From Nocardiopsis endophytica (GTDB taxonomy: Bacteria > Actinomycetota > Actinomycetes > Streptosporangiales > Streptosporangiaceae), in the NCBI RefSeq assembly GCF_027706725.1, contig NZ_JAQFWQ010000063.1, positions 1 to 40,654 on the forward strand: a stretch of DNA of 40,654 bases. Reading direction: 5' to 3'. The notes under the pieces are model-generated. The model was not told the DNA's origin. It was given only the letters and a program-made list of their open reading frames with translations, and did not search any database. A program made the translations under genes and the position numbers. Below are positions 26,401 through 33,007 of this stretch, one piece after another (position 1 is the stretch's first letter; each line of letters opens with the position of its first letter).

Positions 26401-26730
26401 CTCAGTGAACTGAACCTTTCAGAGATGCTACCCTCCATAATCCGTCTCTATTTGCTAGACCTCCAAACTGTTGTCACCGGACCGAGACTAGCACCTAAAG
26501 AGCTTCTCTCGGTCTTCGCCAGACTCGAACCATACCTGGGCCAAGAATTTAGCACTATATTCCAGAAAATCATCAATATGGCCAAGGGGAACGATGTTAA
26601 TACAGGAGGCGAAACCGAGCAAAATAATCACTTGGAGGAACTACAACAGAGAGAAACGCCCCGTTTCAGCAGGTTCCCTGAGAGCGGGAGGTCCTACTCG
26701 GGAATGAACCCCGCCTCCGGAGCCTGGTAA
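23416..26730 (+). CDS. NACHT-domain STAND NTPase (candidate antiphage/signalling)
   Basis: 1104 residues from the ATG at 23416 (MAKKQLSYADALKVLG, a start I recall from related actinobacterial proteins); an in-frame ATG at 23350 is possible. Residues 1-300 form an all-helical N-terminal effector-like region. The NACHT ATPase follows with Walker A GHPGAGKS (340-347) and Walker B ILDGFDELL (D413, D416, E417). A helical winged region (to about 700) has EFLHATFGEYLVARY. The C-terminal sensor-like part has no recognisable LRR or TPR repeats. Bacterial NACHT proteins include antiphage defence proteins; function here is not shown. From about 26280 (residue 955) to 26640 GC falls to about 50 %, and a TTA leucine codon occurs at 26344-26346, suggesting an exchanged C-terminal module. 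Confidence 0.88.
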   Translation: MAKKQLSYADALKVLGRDEPALLDFAEMLVDGGLGALGVPDLFGVRSELVKKGREAILPLREKITGVSRMTRMERIEAALKIIAVEAFFSAVEEVLDEPGSPLAMKDLRLTRESQLQIADGVRPLEEDVLRIEDGVLEVSGGELSPTAYGHHRRIVRDLREHVEQSEAFGRLDGAGREAVLARLDVDAIAPKSAANYADSLLGLAADVPEVRIWAQMQAQRRTDAGMERVETGLAALRTILEQVSSGAAPGRRREELATLNRSVLDRPILRTAPAGAGVPTSAEGYLSPRGRFTWSLVGTNLSSEAWWREHATAHDDVQLVIAGLLTRPTALRSPITVLGHPGAGKSKLTEMIAAQLPPSDFMAVRVELRGVRANAPISDQIDDGLRASLHTGMSWRELADAAEGALPVVILDGFDELLQATGVDRSDYLEQVQEFQRRQEAIGQPVAVIVTSRTVVAGRMRFPENCPVIKLEPFSTAQIGRMLEIWNDTHEESLAARGLSPTPLESVLAYRELAEQPLLLMMLLIYDVDANALQGKEGALSRSSLYEELLRMFADREIDKHRSNLTDEEAERAVEGELRRLEVVALAMFTRHRQTITSEELDKDLETLFPEAGVHPEGADLHGALSDADQVLGRFFFVHESRAETRDRAASVYEFLHATFGEYLVARYAAAVLEGLVEDRREELKRSRRRRSTRPLDYGELYAITSYAAFTSRAAVVEFLDDILEQRFAEDPDERSEYIDLLLALFHEAPYARPSQEFEGYEPWRATVVYRQAAYSVNLVVLLACCGETLDLKELFPDEDRMAWRGWRRQATIWRGLMDEEWHGFVDAVRIRHAGGLGRETTTTIERERGEPVVVGECLGFEVSPEGPGDLDIIDPYEITVSFEGVTSKLLRGTAVRTNGTAARMMLMMTPMLRYVNEEALIWYADPDEPTRTWSETHDILRLRTEPLHEDLGGRYRAYKRLLSTSNLGRIELLTLKQAANDIETWHDTSNPRDLSELNLSEMLPSIIRLYLLDLQTVVTGPRLAPKELLSVFARLEPYLGQEFSTIFQKIINMAKGNDVNTGGETEQNNHLEELQQRETPRFSRFPESGRSYSGMNPASGAW

Positions 26731-26758
26731 GGGCCGGCGCCCGAGGGACACCGGCCTT
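26729..26758 (+). terminator. Weak hairpin after the NACHT gene
   Basis: GGCCGG (26732-26737) pairs with CCGGCC (26751-26756), extended by AA/TT past a bulged G. It overlaps the stop codon. Confidence 0.4.
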
Positions 26759-26814
26759 CCGGGGCGCCGTCCGGTGCAGGCAACCGGAGCGGTTCCCTGG
26801 GCATCCAAGGAGAC

Positions 26815-27888
26815 ATGGACTCCACACTCCCCCGTGTCCGCACCGGTGTCCCTCTCCCCTCCCCCGCCTCCCGGCGCCGCATCGCTCCCCTGCGTGGCCC
26901 GGGACGCCGCCCCTTTCTCCTCCCGCACGCACCCCACGCGCGTCGCGCCGCCACCGCCACGGCCCTGTGCGGGGCGGTGTTCGCGGTGTTCCCCGCCGCA
27001 CCCGCGCCGGCCGCCGCTTCCACCGATGAGCGCGCCATCGTCTCCCTGGACGTGGACGTGCGCGTCGGCCGGGACGCCACCGTCCGCATCACCGAGCGGA
27101 TGACCTACGAGTTCGGCGGCGACGGCTCCCCCGTCCGCCGCCTGCTGCCGCACAACGGCAGCATCTCCGGGTCCCGGGAGATCGGCCTCGGGCTGCGGGA
27201 CGTGGAGGTGGTCGACAACGGCGGCGTGCGGTCCGTCGAGGTGGACGAGCGGGACAACGTGACCGAGGTCGTCATCGGCGAGGCCGACGAGCCGTTCACC
27301 GGCACGCGCACCTTCGCCGTCGCCTACACCTACGAGACGCTGATGGTGCGCGGGGAGGGGGACCACCCCCGCATGTTCCTGAACACGGTGGGCAGCGATT
27401 GGTCCCTGCCCGTGCGCGATGTGAACGTCGAAGTGGACCTGCCCGCGGCGCCGGACGGCATCGACTGCTACGCGGGAGACCTCGGCAGCAGGTCTCCCTG
27501 CACGTCGGCCGACAGCGGCGACAAGCGGGCGTCCTTCACCCATGACGAGGTCGGCCCGGGGCAGGCGATGAGCGTCGACGTCGTCCTGCCGGAGGGCGCC
27601 GTCGACCCGGAGCTGCCTACCGTCGAGGAGGCCGACACCTCCCAGGACATGTGGCCGATCACCGCGTTCGGCCTGGGGGTGGTCGGGCTGGTGCTGGCCT
27701 TCATCATCTTCGGCGACCGCTCCCCCGTCCGCAGGCTCGGCGGCGGCCGAGGGGCCGCCGGTGGCTCCGGCAGCGGATACGGCGGCTACGGCGGTTTCGG
27801 TGGCGGCTGGGGCGGAGGGGACGGCGCGGGCGACGGGGGCGGAGGGGACGGCGCGGGCGACGGGGGCGGTGGCGGCGGCGGGGACTGA
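26815..27888 (+). CDS. DUF2207-like secreted membrane protein, short form
   Basis: 357 residues. A long basic N-terminal tail (about 1-42) precedes a hydrophobic signal ending near APAPAAAS (about 64). The extracytoplasmic beta domain begins IVSLDVDVRVGRDATVRITERMTYEF, which matches the N-terminal domain of DUF2207 membrane proteins. One transmembrane helix (about 280-300) and a Gly/Asp tail (GGGWGGGDGAGDGGGG) follow; the large C-terminal cytosolic part of full-length DUF2207 proteins is absent. Function unknown. The ATG at 26815 is close to AAGGAG (2-nt gap). The tail contains a 27-bp tandem duplication. Confidence 0.78.
   Translation: MDSTLPRVRTGVPLPSPASRRRIAPLRGPGRRPFLLPHAPHARRAATATALCGAVFAVFPAAPAPAAASTDERAIVSLDVDVRVGRDATVRITERMTYEFGGDGSPVRRLLPHNGSISGSREIGLGLRDVEVVDNGGVRSVEVDERDNVTEVVIGEADEPFTGTRTFAVAYTYETLMVRGEGDHPRMFLNTVGSDWSLPVRDVNVEVDLPAAPDGIDCYAGDLGSRSPCTSADSGDKRASFTHDEVGPGQAMSVDVVLPEGAVDPELPTVEEADTSQDMWPITAFGLGVVGLVLAFIIFGDRSPVRRLGGGRGAAGGSGSGYGGYGGFGGGWGGGDGAGDGGGGDGAGDGGGGGGGD
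27814..27867 (+). repeat. Perfect 27-bp tandem duplication
   Basis: 27814-27840 and 27841-27867 are identical and encode two copies of a nine-residue Gly/Asp/Ala unit in the DUF2207-like tail. Exact identity implies recent slippage or a length-variable tail. Confidence 0.85.
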
Positions 27889-27892
27889 TCCC

Positions 27893-27961
27893 GGCCGCGC
27901 ACCGGCGCTCCGCGTGGGGCCTGTCCACCGCGCCGGTCCCGGCCCCGCCCGGTGCGCGGCC
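27893..27961. terminator. Large inverted repeat between convergent genes
   Basis: A 13-bp perfect stem (27893-27905 with 27949-27961) encloses 43 nt. It fills the gap between the DUF2207-like and DUF6882-like genes and probably ends both transcripts. Confidence 0.5.
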
Positions 27962-27966
27962 CGTCG

Positions 27967-28728
27967 TCAGCCCTGCGGCTGCGCACCCTCCGGCCCCTGC
28001 TCGCCGTCCGCACCCGACATCTTCGCGTTGATCGCGGTGGGGCGGCCGAGCTCGTCGAACTCGACGGTGGCCCGGAAGGCCGACCCGGCCAGGTCGAGCC
28101 GGGAGCCCGACGGGTCGAACTCGGCCTGCAGCCCGCGCCGCACCCCGTAGGAGTACAGCGCCCGGCGCCGGTCGTTCAGCGGAAGGCCGGAAATGCCCTC
28201 CTGGATGGTCCGCATGACCCGCGGCCCCTCCGGGGCCGGGAGGGTGAACGAGGGGTGCTCGATGATGAAGGAGGCGTGCGTGCCCGAGCCGACTTCGGCG
28301 GTGTAGGAGGTCCAGCGGCCGGCGACCGCCTTGGCCGCCTCGGTCATCAGGGCGGCGACCACGCGCGGGTGGTCGGGCGCGCCCGGCAGGGCGCCGAAGG
28401 GCACCTCCGGCTCGGCCAGCTCGGGGATGCCGTGCTCGCGCCCGAAGTCGCGCACGGCGGCGGTGAGGGCGGTGACCGCCTCGGGGTAGCCGGACGGGTT
28501 GGCCCACGCCCACAGCCAGGAGCCGGGGCCGGGGGCGGCGCTGCCCAGCAGGTGCACGCCGGTGCAGGTCAGCTCGTGCTCACCGGTGAAGTGGAAGCGC
28601 TGGGCCTGAAGGTCGACGTTCCAGTTGTGCTGGCCGACGACCTCTTCCAGGTGGAGCTGGTGCTCGAGCGACAGGAAGGCGGCGTCGTCGAGGAGGTCGG
28701 TGAAGGAAGGAGAGGAAGTATTCGACAC
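27967..28728 (-). CDS. DUF6882-like protein, function unknown
   Basis: 253 residues, soluble, no signal peptide. The central GSWLWAWANPSGYPEAVT resembles the tryptophan motif of DUF6882 proteins. Next come a helical stretch (VVAALMTEAAKAVAGRW) and a beta-rich end with RRALYSYGVRRGLQAEFD. I assign the family from memory of that motif. The GTG start at 28728 is chosen because TAGTCT lies 7 nt upstream; no other start has a ribosome site. The gene is divergent from the deaminase gene. Confidence 0.72.
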   Translation of the reverse strand: MSNTSSPSFTDLLDDAAFLSLEHQLHLEEVVGQHNWNVDLQAQRFHFTGEHELTCTGVHLLGSAAPGPGSWLWAWANPSGYPEAVTALTAAVRDFGREHGIPELAEPEVPFGALPGAPDHPRVVAALMTEAAKAVAGRWTSYTAEVGSGTHASFIIEHPSFTLPAPEGPRVMRTIQEGISGLPLNDRRRALYSYGVRRGLQAEFDPSGSRLDLAGSAFRATVEFDELGRPTAINAKMSGADGEQGPEGAQPQG

Positions 28729-28735
28729 GCCGCGC

Positions 28736-28741
28736 AGACTA
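28736..28741 (-). promoter_or_regulatory. -10 box for leaderless DUF6882-like gene
   Basis: Read on the minus strand, TAGTCT is followed by 7 nt and the GTG at 28728. Confidence 0.55.
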
Positions 28742-28905
28742 GGCGCCCCCACTGACAGCGTCGAATCGGACAGGCGGCCCGTGTCCGCCACACAGGCGCC
28801 CCTCCCGCACATAGGCCGCCCTTTGCGGGAGAATGCCGACCTGGGCCCCGCCCTTCCACCCACGAAGCCCCGATGTACCCCGATGTATCTGAGAGGCGGT
28901 CTTCC

Positions 28906-29382
28906 ATGGACGCCACCGACCTGCGACACCTGCGCCGCTGCGTGGACCTGGCCGAGGACGCCCTGAACGCCGGTGACGAGCCGTTCGGGTCGGTCCTGGT
29001 CTCCGGAGACGGCGTCGTCCTGGCCGAGGACCGCAACCGCATCGCCGACGGCGACAGCACCCGCCACCCCGAGTTCGCCCTCGCGCGCTGGGCCGCGGAG
29101 AAGATGCGTCCCGAGGACCGCCCGGCCGCGACCGTCTACACGTCGGGCGAGCACTGCCCGATGTGCTCGGCCGCGCACGCGTGGGTGGGGCTGGGGCGGA
29201 TCGTGTACGCCGCCTCCAGCGAACAGCTCATGGGATGGCTCGCGGACCTGGACCTTCCGGAGCCCCCGGTCCGCCCGCTGCCGATCCGCGACGTCGCCCC
29301 GGGGGTGGCCGTGGACGGCCCGTCCCCGGAACTGTCGGAGCGCGTCCACCGGCTGCACCTGCGGTACCACGGCCGCGTGTGA
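28906..29382 (+). CDS. Nucleoside/guanine deaminase-like protein (CDA superfamily)
   Basis: 158 residues. The zinc site of the cytidine-deaminase fold is complete: H54-P-E56 (RHPEFAL) and CPMC (C84, C87) in SGEHCPMCSAAHAW. GDEPFGSVLV is the substrate-side strand typical of guanine deaminase and TadA-like enzymes. HPE instead of HAE, and the short C-terminus without tRNA-binding basic residues, favour a small-molecule nucleoside or guanine deaminase over tRNA editing. The ATG at 28906 has a modest GAGAGG upstream. A 9-bp direct repeat (CCCGATGTA twice) lies in the leader. Confidence 0.85.
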   Translation: MDATDLRHLRRCVDLAEDALNAGDEPFGSVLVSGDGVVLAEDRNRIADGDSTRHPEFALARWAAEKMRPEDRPAATVYTSGEHCPMCSAAHAWVGLGRIVYAASSEQLMGWLADLDLPEPPVRPLPIRDVAPGVAVDGPSPELSERVHRLHLRYHGRV

Positions 29383-29502
29383 ACGTCGCATGAGCGTCTG
29401 AGGCGTCGCAGGCGTCGCCGGTCCGGTGGCCGACCCGGTGATGGGGCCACCGGCCCACTCCTGGGGCCCCGGGCCGCCCGGCGTTCCGCCTGCGCCCTCT
29501 GT

Positions 29503-29547
29503 AGCACACCGGTCCTACGCCCCGGCGGTTCGGGCGTCCGGTGTGCT
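29503..29547. repeat. Bulged 16-bp inverted repeat
   Basis: AGCACACCGG (29503-29512) pairs with 29538-29547 and ACGCCC (29517-29522) with GGGCGT (29532-29537). Only a 4-nt bulge interrupts one side. It lies 120 bp after the deaminase stop and may be a distal terminator or an orphan palindrome. Confidence 0.55.
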
Positions 29548-29663
29548 GGAGAATGCGCACCTCATGGGAGAACGCGGTTGAAGGGGCACACCCGCTGCCC
29601 GAACGGGCCGCCGCAGCCGGCCTCCCGCCCCTGTGTCCTCCGCCACAGGCGCCGTGTCCGGCT

Positions 29664-29694
29664 TGAAGTTGACACTGGTGACAGGTCCTAGCGT
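29664..29694 (+). promoter_or_regulatory. MerR-type promoter/operator, leaderless start
   Basis: TTGAAG (29663-29668) and TAGCGT (29689-29694) are separated by 20 nt, the long spacing of MerR-regulated promoters. Between them lies the imperfect dyad TTGACACTGGTGACAGG. The -10 box is 6 nt before the ATG at 29701, so the mRNA is probably leaderless. Confidence 0.55.
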
Positions 29695-29700
29695 CCCGCT

Positions 29701-30057
29701 ATGTACATTGCAACTGTGAGGATCGGAGAGCTGTCGGACCGGACCGGTGCCAGTCCCCGGTCGTTGCGGTACTACGAGCAGCAGGGGCTCATCGAGTCCC
29801 ACCGCAGCGGCAACGGCTGGCGGGGGTACGACGAGGAGGCCGTGCGGCGGGTGCGCAACATCCGAATGCTCCTGGACTCGGGGCTGACCGTCGCCGACCT
29901 GCTCCCGCTCGCCCCCTGCCTCGGCCTGGACCTGGACCCCGAGCACTGCCACCGCGCCCTGGAGATCTACCGGCGGCGCCTGGGCGAGCTGGACCGGCGC
30001 ATCTCCGACCTCAACGGCCACCGCGACCGGCTGGTGGAGCGCATCGGCGGGGCCTGA
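29701..30057 (+). CDS. MerR-family transcriptional regulator
   Basis: 118 residues. The N-terminal winged helix reads RIGELSDRTGASPRSLRYYEQQGLI, followed by the wing (GWRGYDEEAVRRV) and a dimerisation coiled coil (LEIYRRRLGELDRRISDLNGHRDRL). Two cysteines (CLGLDLDPEHC) lie before the coil; they are spaced too far apart for a classic metal loop, so the inducer is unknown. The ATG at 29701 fits the leaderless promoter; a GTG at 29716 is an alternative. It lies 62 bp before an MFS efflux gene on the same strand, so it probably controls that exporter and itself. Confidence 0.9.
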   Translation: MYIATVRIGELSDRTGASPRSLRYYEQQGLIESHRSGNGWRGYDEEAVRRVRNIRMLLDSGLTVADLLPLAPCLGLDLDPEHCHRALEIYRRRLGELDRRISDLNGHRDRLVERIGGA

Positions 30058-30119
30058 CCCCGCCCGCCCCCTCCCCCGGCCGCCCGCGGTGCCGCGACCG
30101 GAGGGACAGGGACCCGACC

Positions 30120-31385
30120 GTGCACACCCGACCGCCCCTGTGGCTGTTCATCCTGGCCGCCGTGCTGTTCACGACGGCCACCGACGAGTTCATCATCGCC
30201 GGGGTGCTCCCGTCGATCGCCGCCGACCTGGGGGTGGGCGTCGGCGCCGCGGGCCAGCTCGTGACGGCCTTCGCCGTCGCCTACGCCGTCGGCGCCCCCA
30301 CCGTGGCCGTGGCCGCCGACCGGCTGCCGCGCCGGACGGTGATGGTCGGCGGTCTGGCGCTGTTCGCCGCCGCCAACCTCGCCGCCGCGGCCGCGCCCGG
30401 GTTCTGGGCGCTGGCGGCGGCCCGGGTGGCGGCCGCGCTGTGCGCTGCCGCCGTGACCGGGGCCGCGTTCGCCACCGCCGCGGGCGCCGCCCCCGAGGGG
30501 CGGCAGGGCCGGTACCTGGCGACCACCACGGCGGGCATGACGGCCGCCCTGATCGGCGGAGTTCCGCTGGGCGCCTGGCTGGCGGGGGCGGCGGACTGGC
30601 GCGCGACCTTCGTCTTCGTGGCCGTCGTCGCCGCGGGGGCGGCCGCCGGTCTGCGGGTGTCGGCGCCGAAGGTGGCCGGGAGCGCGCCCGCCCCGCTGCG
30701 CGAGCGGCTCCGTCCCCTGGCCGCTCCGGCGGTCCTGCGGCTCGTGGGGGCGACCTTCCTGGCCGCCTCCGGCGGGCTGATGTTCTACAGCTACCTGTCG
30801 GCGTTCGCCGCCGAGACCGCCTCCGGCGCCTATGCGGTGCTGACCGGCCTGCTGTTCACCGTCGGTGTGGCGGGGATGGCCGGCGCCGTGCTGAGCGGGC
30901 GGTGGGCGGACGCGTTCGGCCCGCAGCGCGCGCTGGCCGGGGTGCTCGGCGGTCACGCGGTGGCCCTGGCCCTGCTCGCGGTGTTCGCCTGGGCCGACTG
31001 GGGTGGAGCGTGGCTGCTGTTCCCCCTCGTGGCGGTGTGGGGTCTGTACGCCTGGGCGCTGACGCCGCCGATGCAGGGAAGTGTGATCACGGCGGCGGGG
31101 CCGGAGCACGGAATGACGGCGATGTCGATGAACATCGCGGCGCTCTACCTCGGGACGGGCGCCGCAGGAGCGCTCGGGGGCGCGGTGGTGGAGGCGGCGG
31201 GCGCGCCGTGGATTCCGGCCGCATCGGCGGTGCTGATGCTGGGCTCGTTCGCACTGGCGCTGCGACCGGCGGTGGCCGCGGCCCGGACCGCCACGGCGCA
31301 TGAGGCCAAGGCGAATGAGGGGGACGGGGCAACCGGCGTCGAGTGCGCCACGGCCGCCCCGCCTGGGACCCCATGCGCCCCGTAA
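30120..31385 (+). CDS. MFS transporter, drug/metabolite efflux type
   Basis: 421 residues with about twelve hydrophobic helices. The first helix region FTTATDEFIIAGVLPSIAADLGV and the loop 2-3 motif ADRLPRRTVMVGG are those of DHA1-type (Cmr/AraJ-like) proton antiporters. A Thr/Ala/Glu-rich cytosolic tail ends the protein. It is probably a proton-driven exporter of small molecules under the preceding MerR regulator. The GTG at 30120 has GGAGGG about 13 nt upstream, slightly long. Hairpins follow the stop. Confidence 0.9.
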   Translation: MHTRPPLWLFILAAVLFTTATDEFIIAGVLPSIAADLGVGVGAAGQLVTAFAVAYAVGAPTVAVAADRLPRRTVMVGGLALFAAANLAAAAAPGFWALAAARVAAALCAAAVTGAAFATAAGAAPEGRQGRYLATTTAGMTAALIGGVPLGAWLAGAADWRATFVFVAVVAAGAAAGLRVSAPKVAGSAPAPLRERLRPLAAPAVLRLVGATFLAASGGLMFYSYLSAFAAETASGAYAVLTGLLFTVGVAGMAGAVLSGRWADAFGPQRALAGVLGGHAVALALLAVFAWADWGGAWLLFPLVAVWGLYAWALTPPMQGSVITAAGPEHGMTAMSMNIAALYLGTGAAGALGGAVVEAAGAPWIPAASAVLMLGSFALALRPAVAAARTATAHEAKANEGDGATGVECATAAPPGTPCAP

Positions 31386-31411
31386 TGCGCCTTCCCTCTG
31401 TTGAACGGCGG

Positions 31412-31445
31412 CGGCGGACCGGCCCCCGTCCGGGTCGGTCCGCCG
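31412..31445 (+). terminator. Hairpin terminator of the MFS gene
   Basis: 10-bp perfect stem (31412-31421 with 31436-31445), 14-nt loop, 26 nt after the stop. Confidence 0.55.
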
Positions 31446-31455
31446 TTCCTCCTCA

Positions 31456-31487
31456 GCCGGGGACACGCTTGTGAATGTGTCCCCGGC
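31456..31487. terminator. Second hairpin in the convergent region
   Basis: GCCGGGGACAC (31456-31466) pairs perfectly with 31477-31487; 10-nt loop. It lies 10 nt after the first hairpin. Confidence 0.5.
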
Positions 31488-31592
31488 CGTTCAGGTCGCC
31501 CAGCCCCGTCCCGTCGGCGTGGGGAGGAGCGTCAGAAGCGACGCCGATCCAGGGCGACCCCGTTGTGCCTGAGTTGTGCCTGAGTTGCGCCG

Positions 31593-31637
31593 GGACCGCC
31601 GGAGGCCCTGTCGTGGGAACAGGGCCTCCGGCGGTCC
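31593..31637. terminator. 19-bp perfect hairpin, probably terminator of the propeller gene
   Basis: 31593-31611 pairs without mismatch with 31619-31637 around a 7-nt loop. It is 65 nt past the stop of the minus-strand gene. Confidence 0.62.
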
Positions 31638-31701
31638 TCACCGGTATCGCGCTTCAGGAGGCGTCCCCTTGCCCGGCACCGGGCGCATCCGCCGACCGGC
31701 C

Positions 31702-32859
31702 TCAGGCTCCTGGGGCTCCTGCGCCCTCGGGGGCCCAGGAGCCCGTGCCGTAGACGAACCCGTAGTCGGTGAACACGTCGGGGTCGCCCTGTTCGAAGGC
31801 GGTGCCGACGAGCACGGCGCCACCACCCGGCACCGTGTCCACCGCCCCCGTGGACAGGTCGTACTTCTCGTCCGACAGCGGCTGCTCGGTCGCGGTGCCG
31901 TCGGCGGCGATGTGCACCATGGTCGGGTTCCACCCGCTCTCCACGATCCACAGTCCGCCGTCGCCGTCGTCGGCGACCTTGTCATAGGTGCCCGACTCGT
32001 CGCCCGTCTCCACCGACCACGACTGGCCGTCGTAGCGGGCCAGGAGCGGCCGGTAGTGGTGGTTCTCGTCCCCGTCCACCCAGAACATGTGGCCCACCGC
32101 CACGACATCATCGGCGGAGCGGGCCATGATGTCGGTGAAGACCGCGTCGGACTCGCCCGGGGGCACGTCCACGTCGGGCACCTCCATGGGGCTCCACTGC
32201 TCCCCGTCCCACCGGTCGACGGCGGGCATGCCGTCCCGGATCCCGGCGGCGAACACCGCGTCCGGCCCGGCCGCCGCGACCGCCTGGGAGACCGAGGGCG
32301 CGGGGTAGTCCCTCCAGATCTCGCCGTCGAAGAACGCCGCGCGGTCGTAGCCGTCCACGGACCGGGAGAGCATCCAGGCGGTGCCGTCGCCGACGGCCGC
32401 GATGTCGGTGGGGACCAGCGCCGGGTCGATCTCCGGTGCGGTCCAGGACTCGCCGTCGTACTGCAGCACCACGGCGTCCCCTTCGGGGCTGCTCCCCGCC
32501 GCCCACACCTCGTCCTCCGCGGAGGCGTCGGCGGCGTCCGGCTCGACGGTCCACCCATCGGGGACGGGCTCGCGGGTCCAGGCGTCCCCGTCCCAGCGGT
32601 GGATCCAGGTGGATCCCGAGTTCTGCGCGCTGTCGTCGCCGAAGGCCCACACCGCGTCGGGGCCGGCGGCGGCGACGGCGGTGAACGATCCGCCGTCGTC
32701 GGGCGACCCGTGGACCTGCCGCCACGGGCCCTCGTCGGCGAGGGCGGGTCCCGCCGGGGCGGTGGCGAGGGCCGCGGCCGCCGCGACCGCGGACACGGCG
32801 GCTGCCGGGGTGGCCGCCCTGCGCCGCACCGCTCTGCGTCGGGATGTCGTACGCGCCAT
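31702..32859 (-). CDS. Secreted beta-propeller-like protein
   Basis: 385 residues. A twin-arginine-rich N-terminus (TSRRRAVRRR) and Ala-rich hydrophobic core ending ALADEG form a signal peptide of about 42 residues. The remainder repeats a pattern of about 45-50 residues: VAAAGPDAVWAFGDD, DADAS-type turns, VWAAGSS, WDGDAWTREPV, YDGESWTAPEI, FDGEIWRDYP, WDGEQWSPMEV, YDGQSWSVE. This W/YDG-x-W pattern is typical of blades of an exported propeller. No catalytic motif is seen, so a surface-binding or structural role is an inference. The ATG at 32859 has GGAGAG upstream. Confidence 0.8.
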   Translation of the reverse strand: MARTTSRRRAVRRRAATPAAAVSAVAAAAALATAPAGPALADEGPWRQVHGSPDDGGSFTAVAAAGPDAVWAFGDDSAQNSGSTWIHRWDGDAWTREPVPDGWTVEPDAADASAEDEVWAAGSSPEGDAVVLQYDGESWTAPEIDPALVPTDIAAVGDGTAWMLSRSVDGYDRAAFFDGEIWRDYPAPSVSQAVAAAGPDAVFAAGIRDGMPAVDRWDGEQWSPMEVPDVDVPPGESDAVFTDIMARSADDVVAVGHMFWVDGDENHHYRPLLARYDGQSWSVETGDESGTYDKVADDGDGGLWIVESGWNPTMVHIAADGTATEQPLSDEKYDLSTGAVDTVPGGGAVLVGTAFEQGDPDVFTDYGFVYGTGSWAPEGAGAPGA

Positions 32860-32974
32860 TCTTCACTCTCCGTCCATTGGTGCGATACGGATCATTACGT
32901 ATGACGCGCCCCACACGTCGCACGTTGGCGGCGTGGACGGAGAATCCGCCGATTCGTCGAAATACTTCCGCCGC
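32860..32974 (-). promoter_or_regulatory. Promoter region of the propeller gene
   Basis: An AT-richer patch around 32881-32902 has ATACG (32884-32888) and CGTAT (32897-32901) as an inverted repeat and could hold the -10 region. The exact promoter cannot be fixed by eye. Confidence 0.35.
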
Positions 32975-32994
32975 GGGCACCGCATCGGGTGCCC
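32975..32994 (-). terminator. Terminator of the P450-sulfotransferase cluster
   Basis: GGGCACC (32975-32981) pairs with GGTGCCC (32988-32994) around a 6-nt loop, with further partial pairing of flanking CCGC/GGCGG. It lies just past the sulfotransferase stop. Confidence 0.55.
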
Positions 32995-33007
32995 CGGCGG
33001 CGCGCTT

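Larger units (their letters stand above)
29383..29700. other. Intergenic region before the MerR gene
   Basis: 318 bp with no gene recognised. It contains a bulged hairpin (29503-29547) and the MerR promoter/operator at its right end. Confidence 0.5.
31386..31701. other. Convergent intergenic region with three hairpins
   Basis: 316 bp between the MFS gene and the convergent propeller gene. It has three strong hairpins, listed separately, and a short tandem repeat (GTTGTGCCTGA, near 31563-31584). No gene seen. Confidence 0.55.

Noticed and set aside
28906-29382. tRNA adenosine deaminase TadA
   Set aside because: The zinc motif is HPE and the basic tRNA-contacting C-terminus is missing, so a small-molecule deaminase is more likely.
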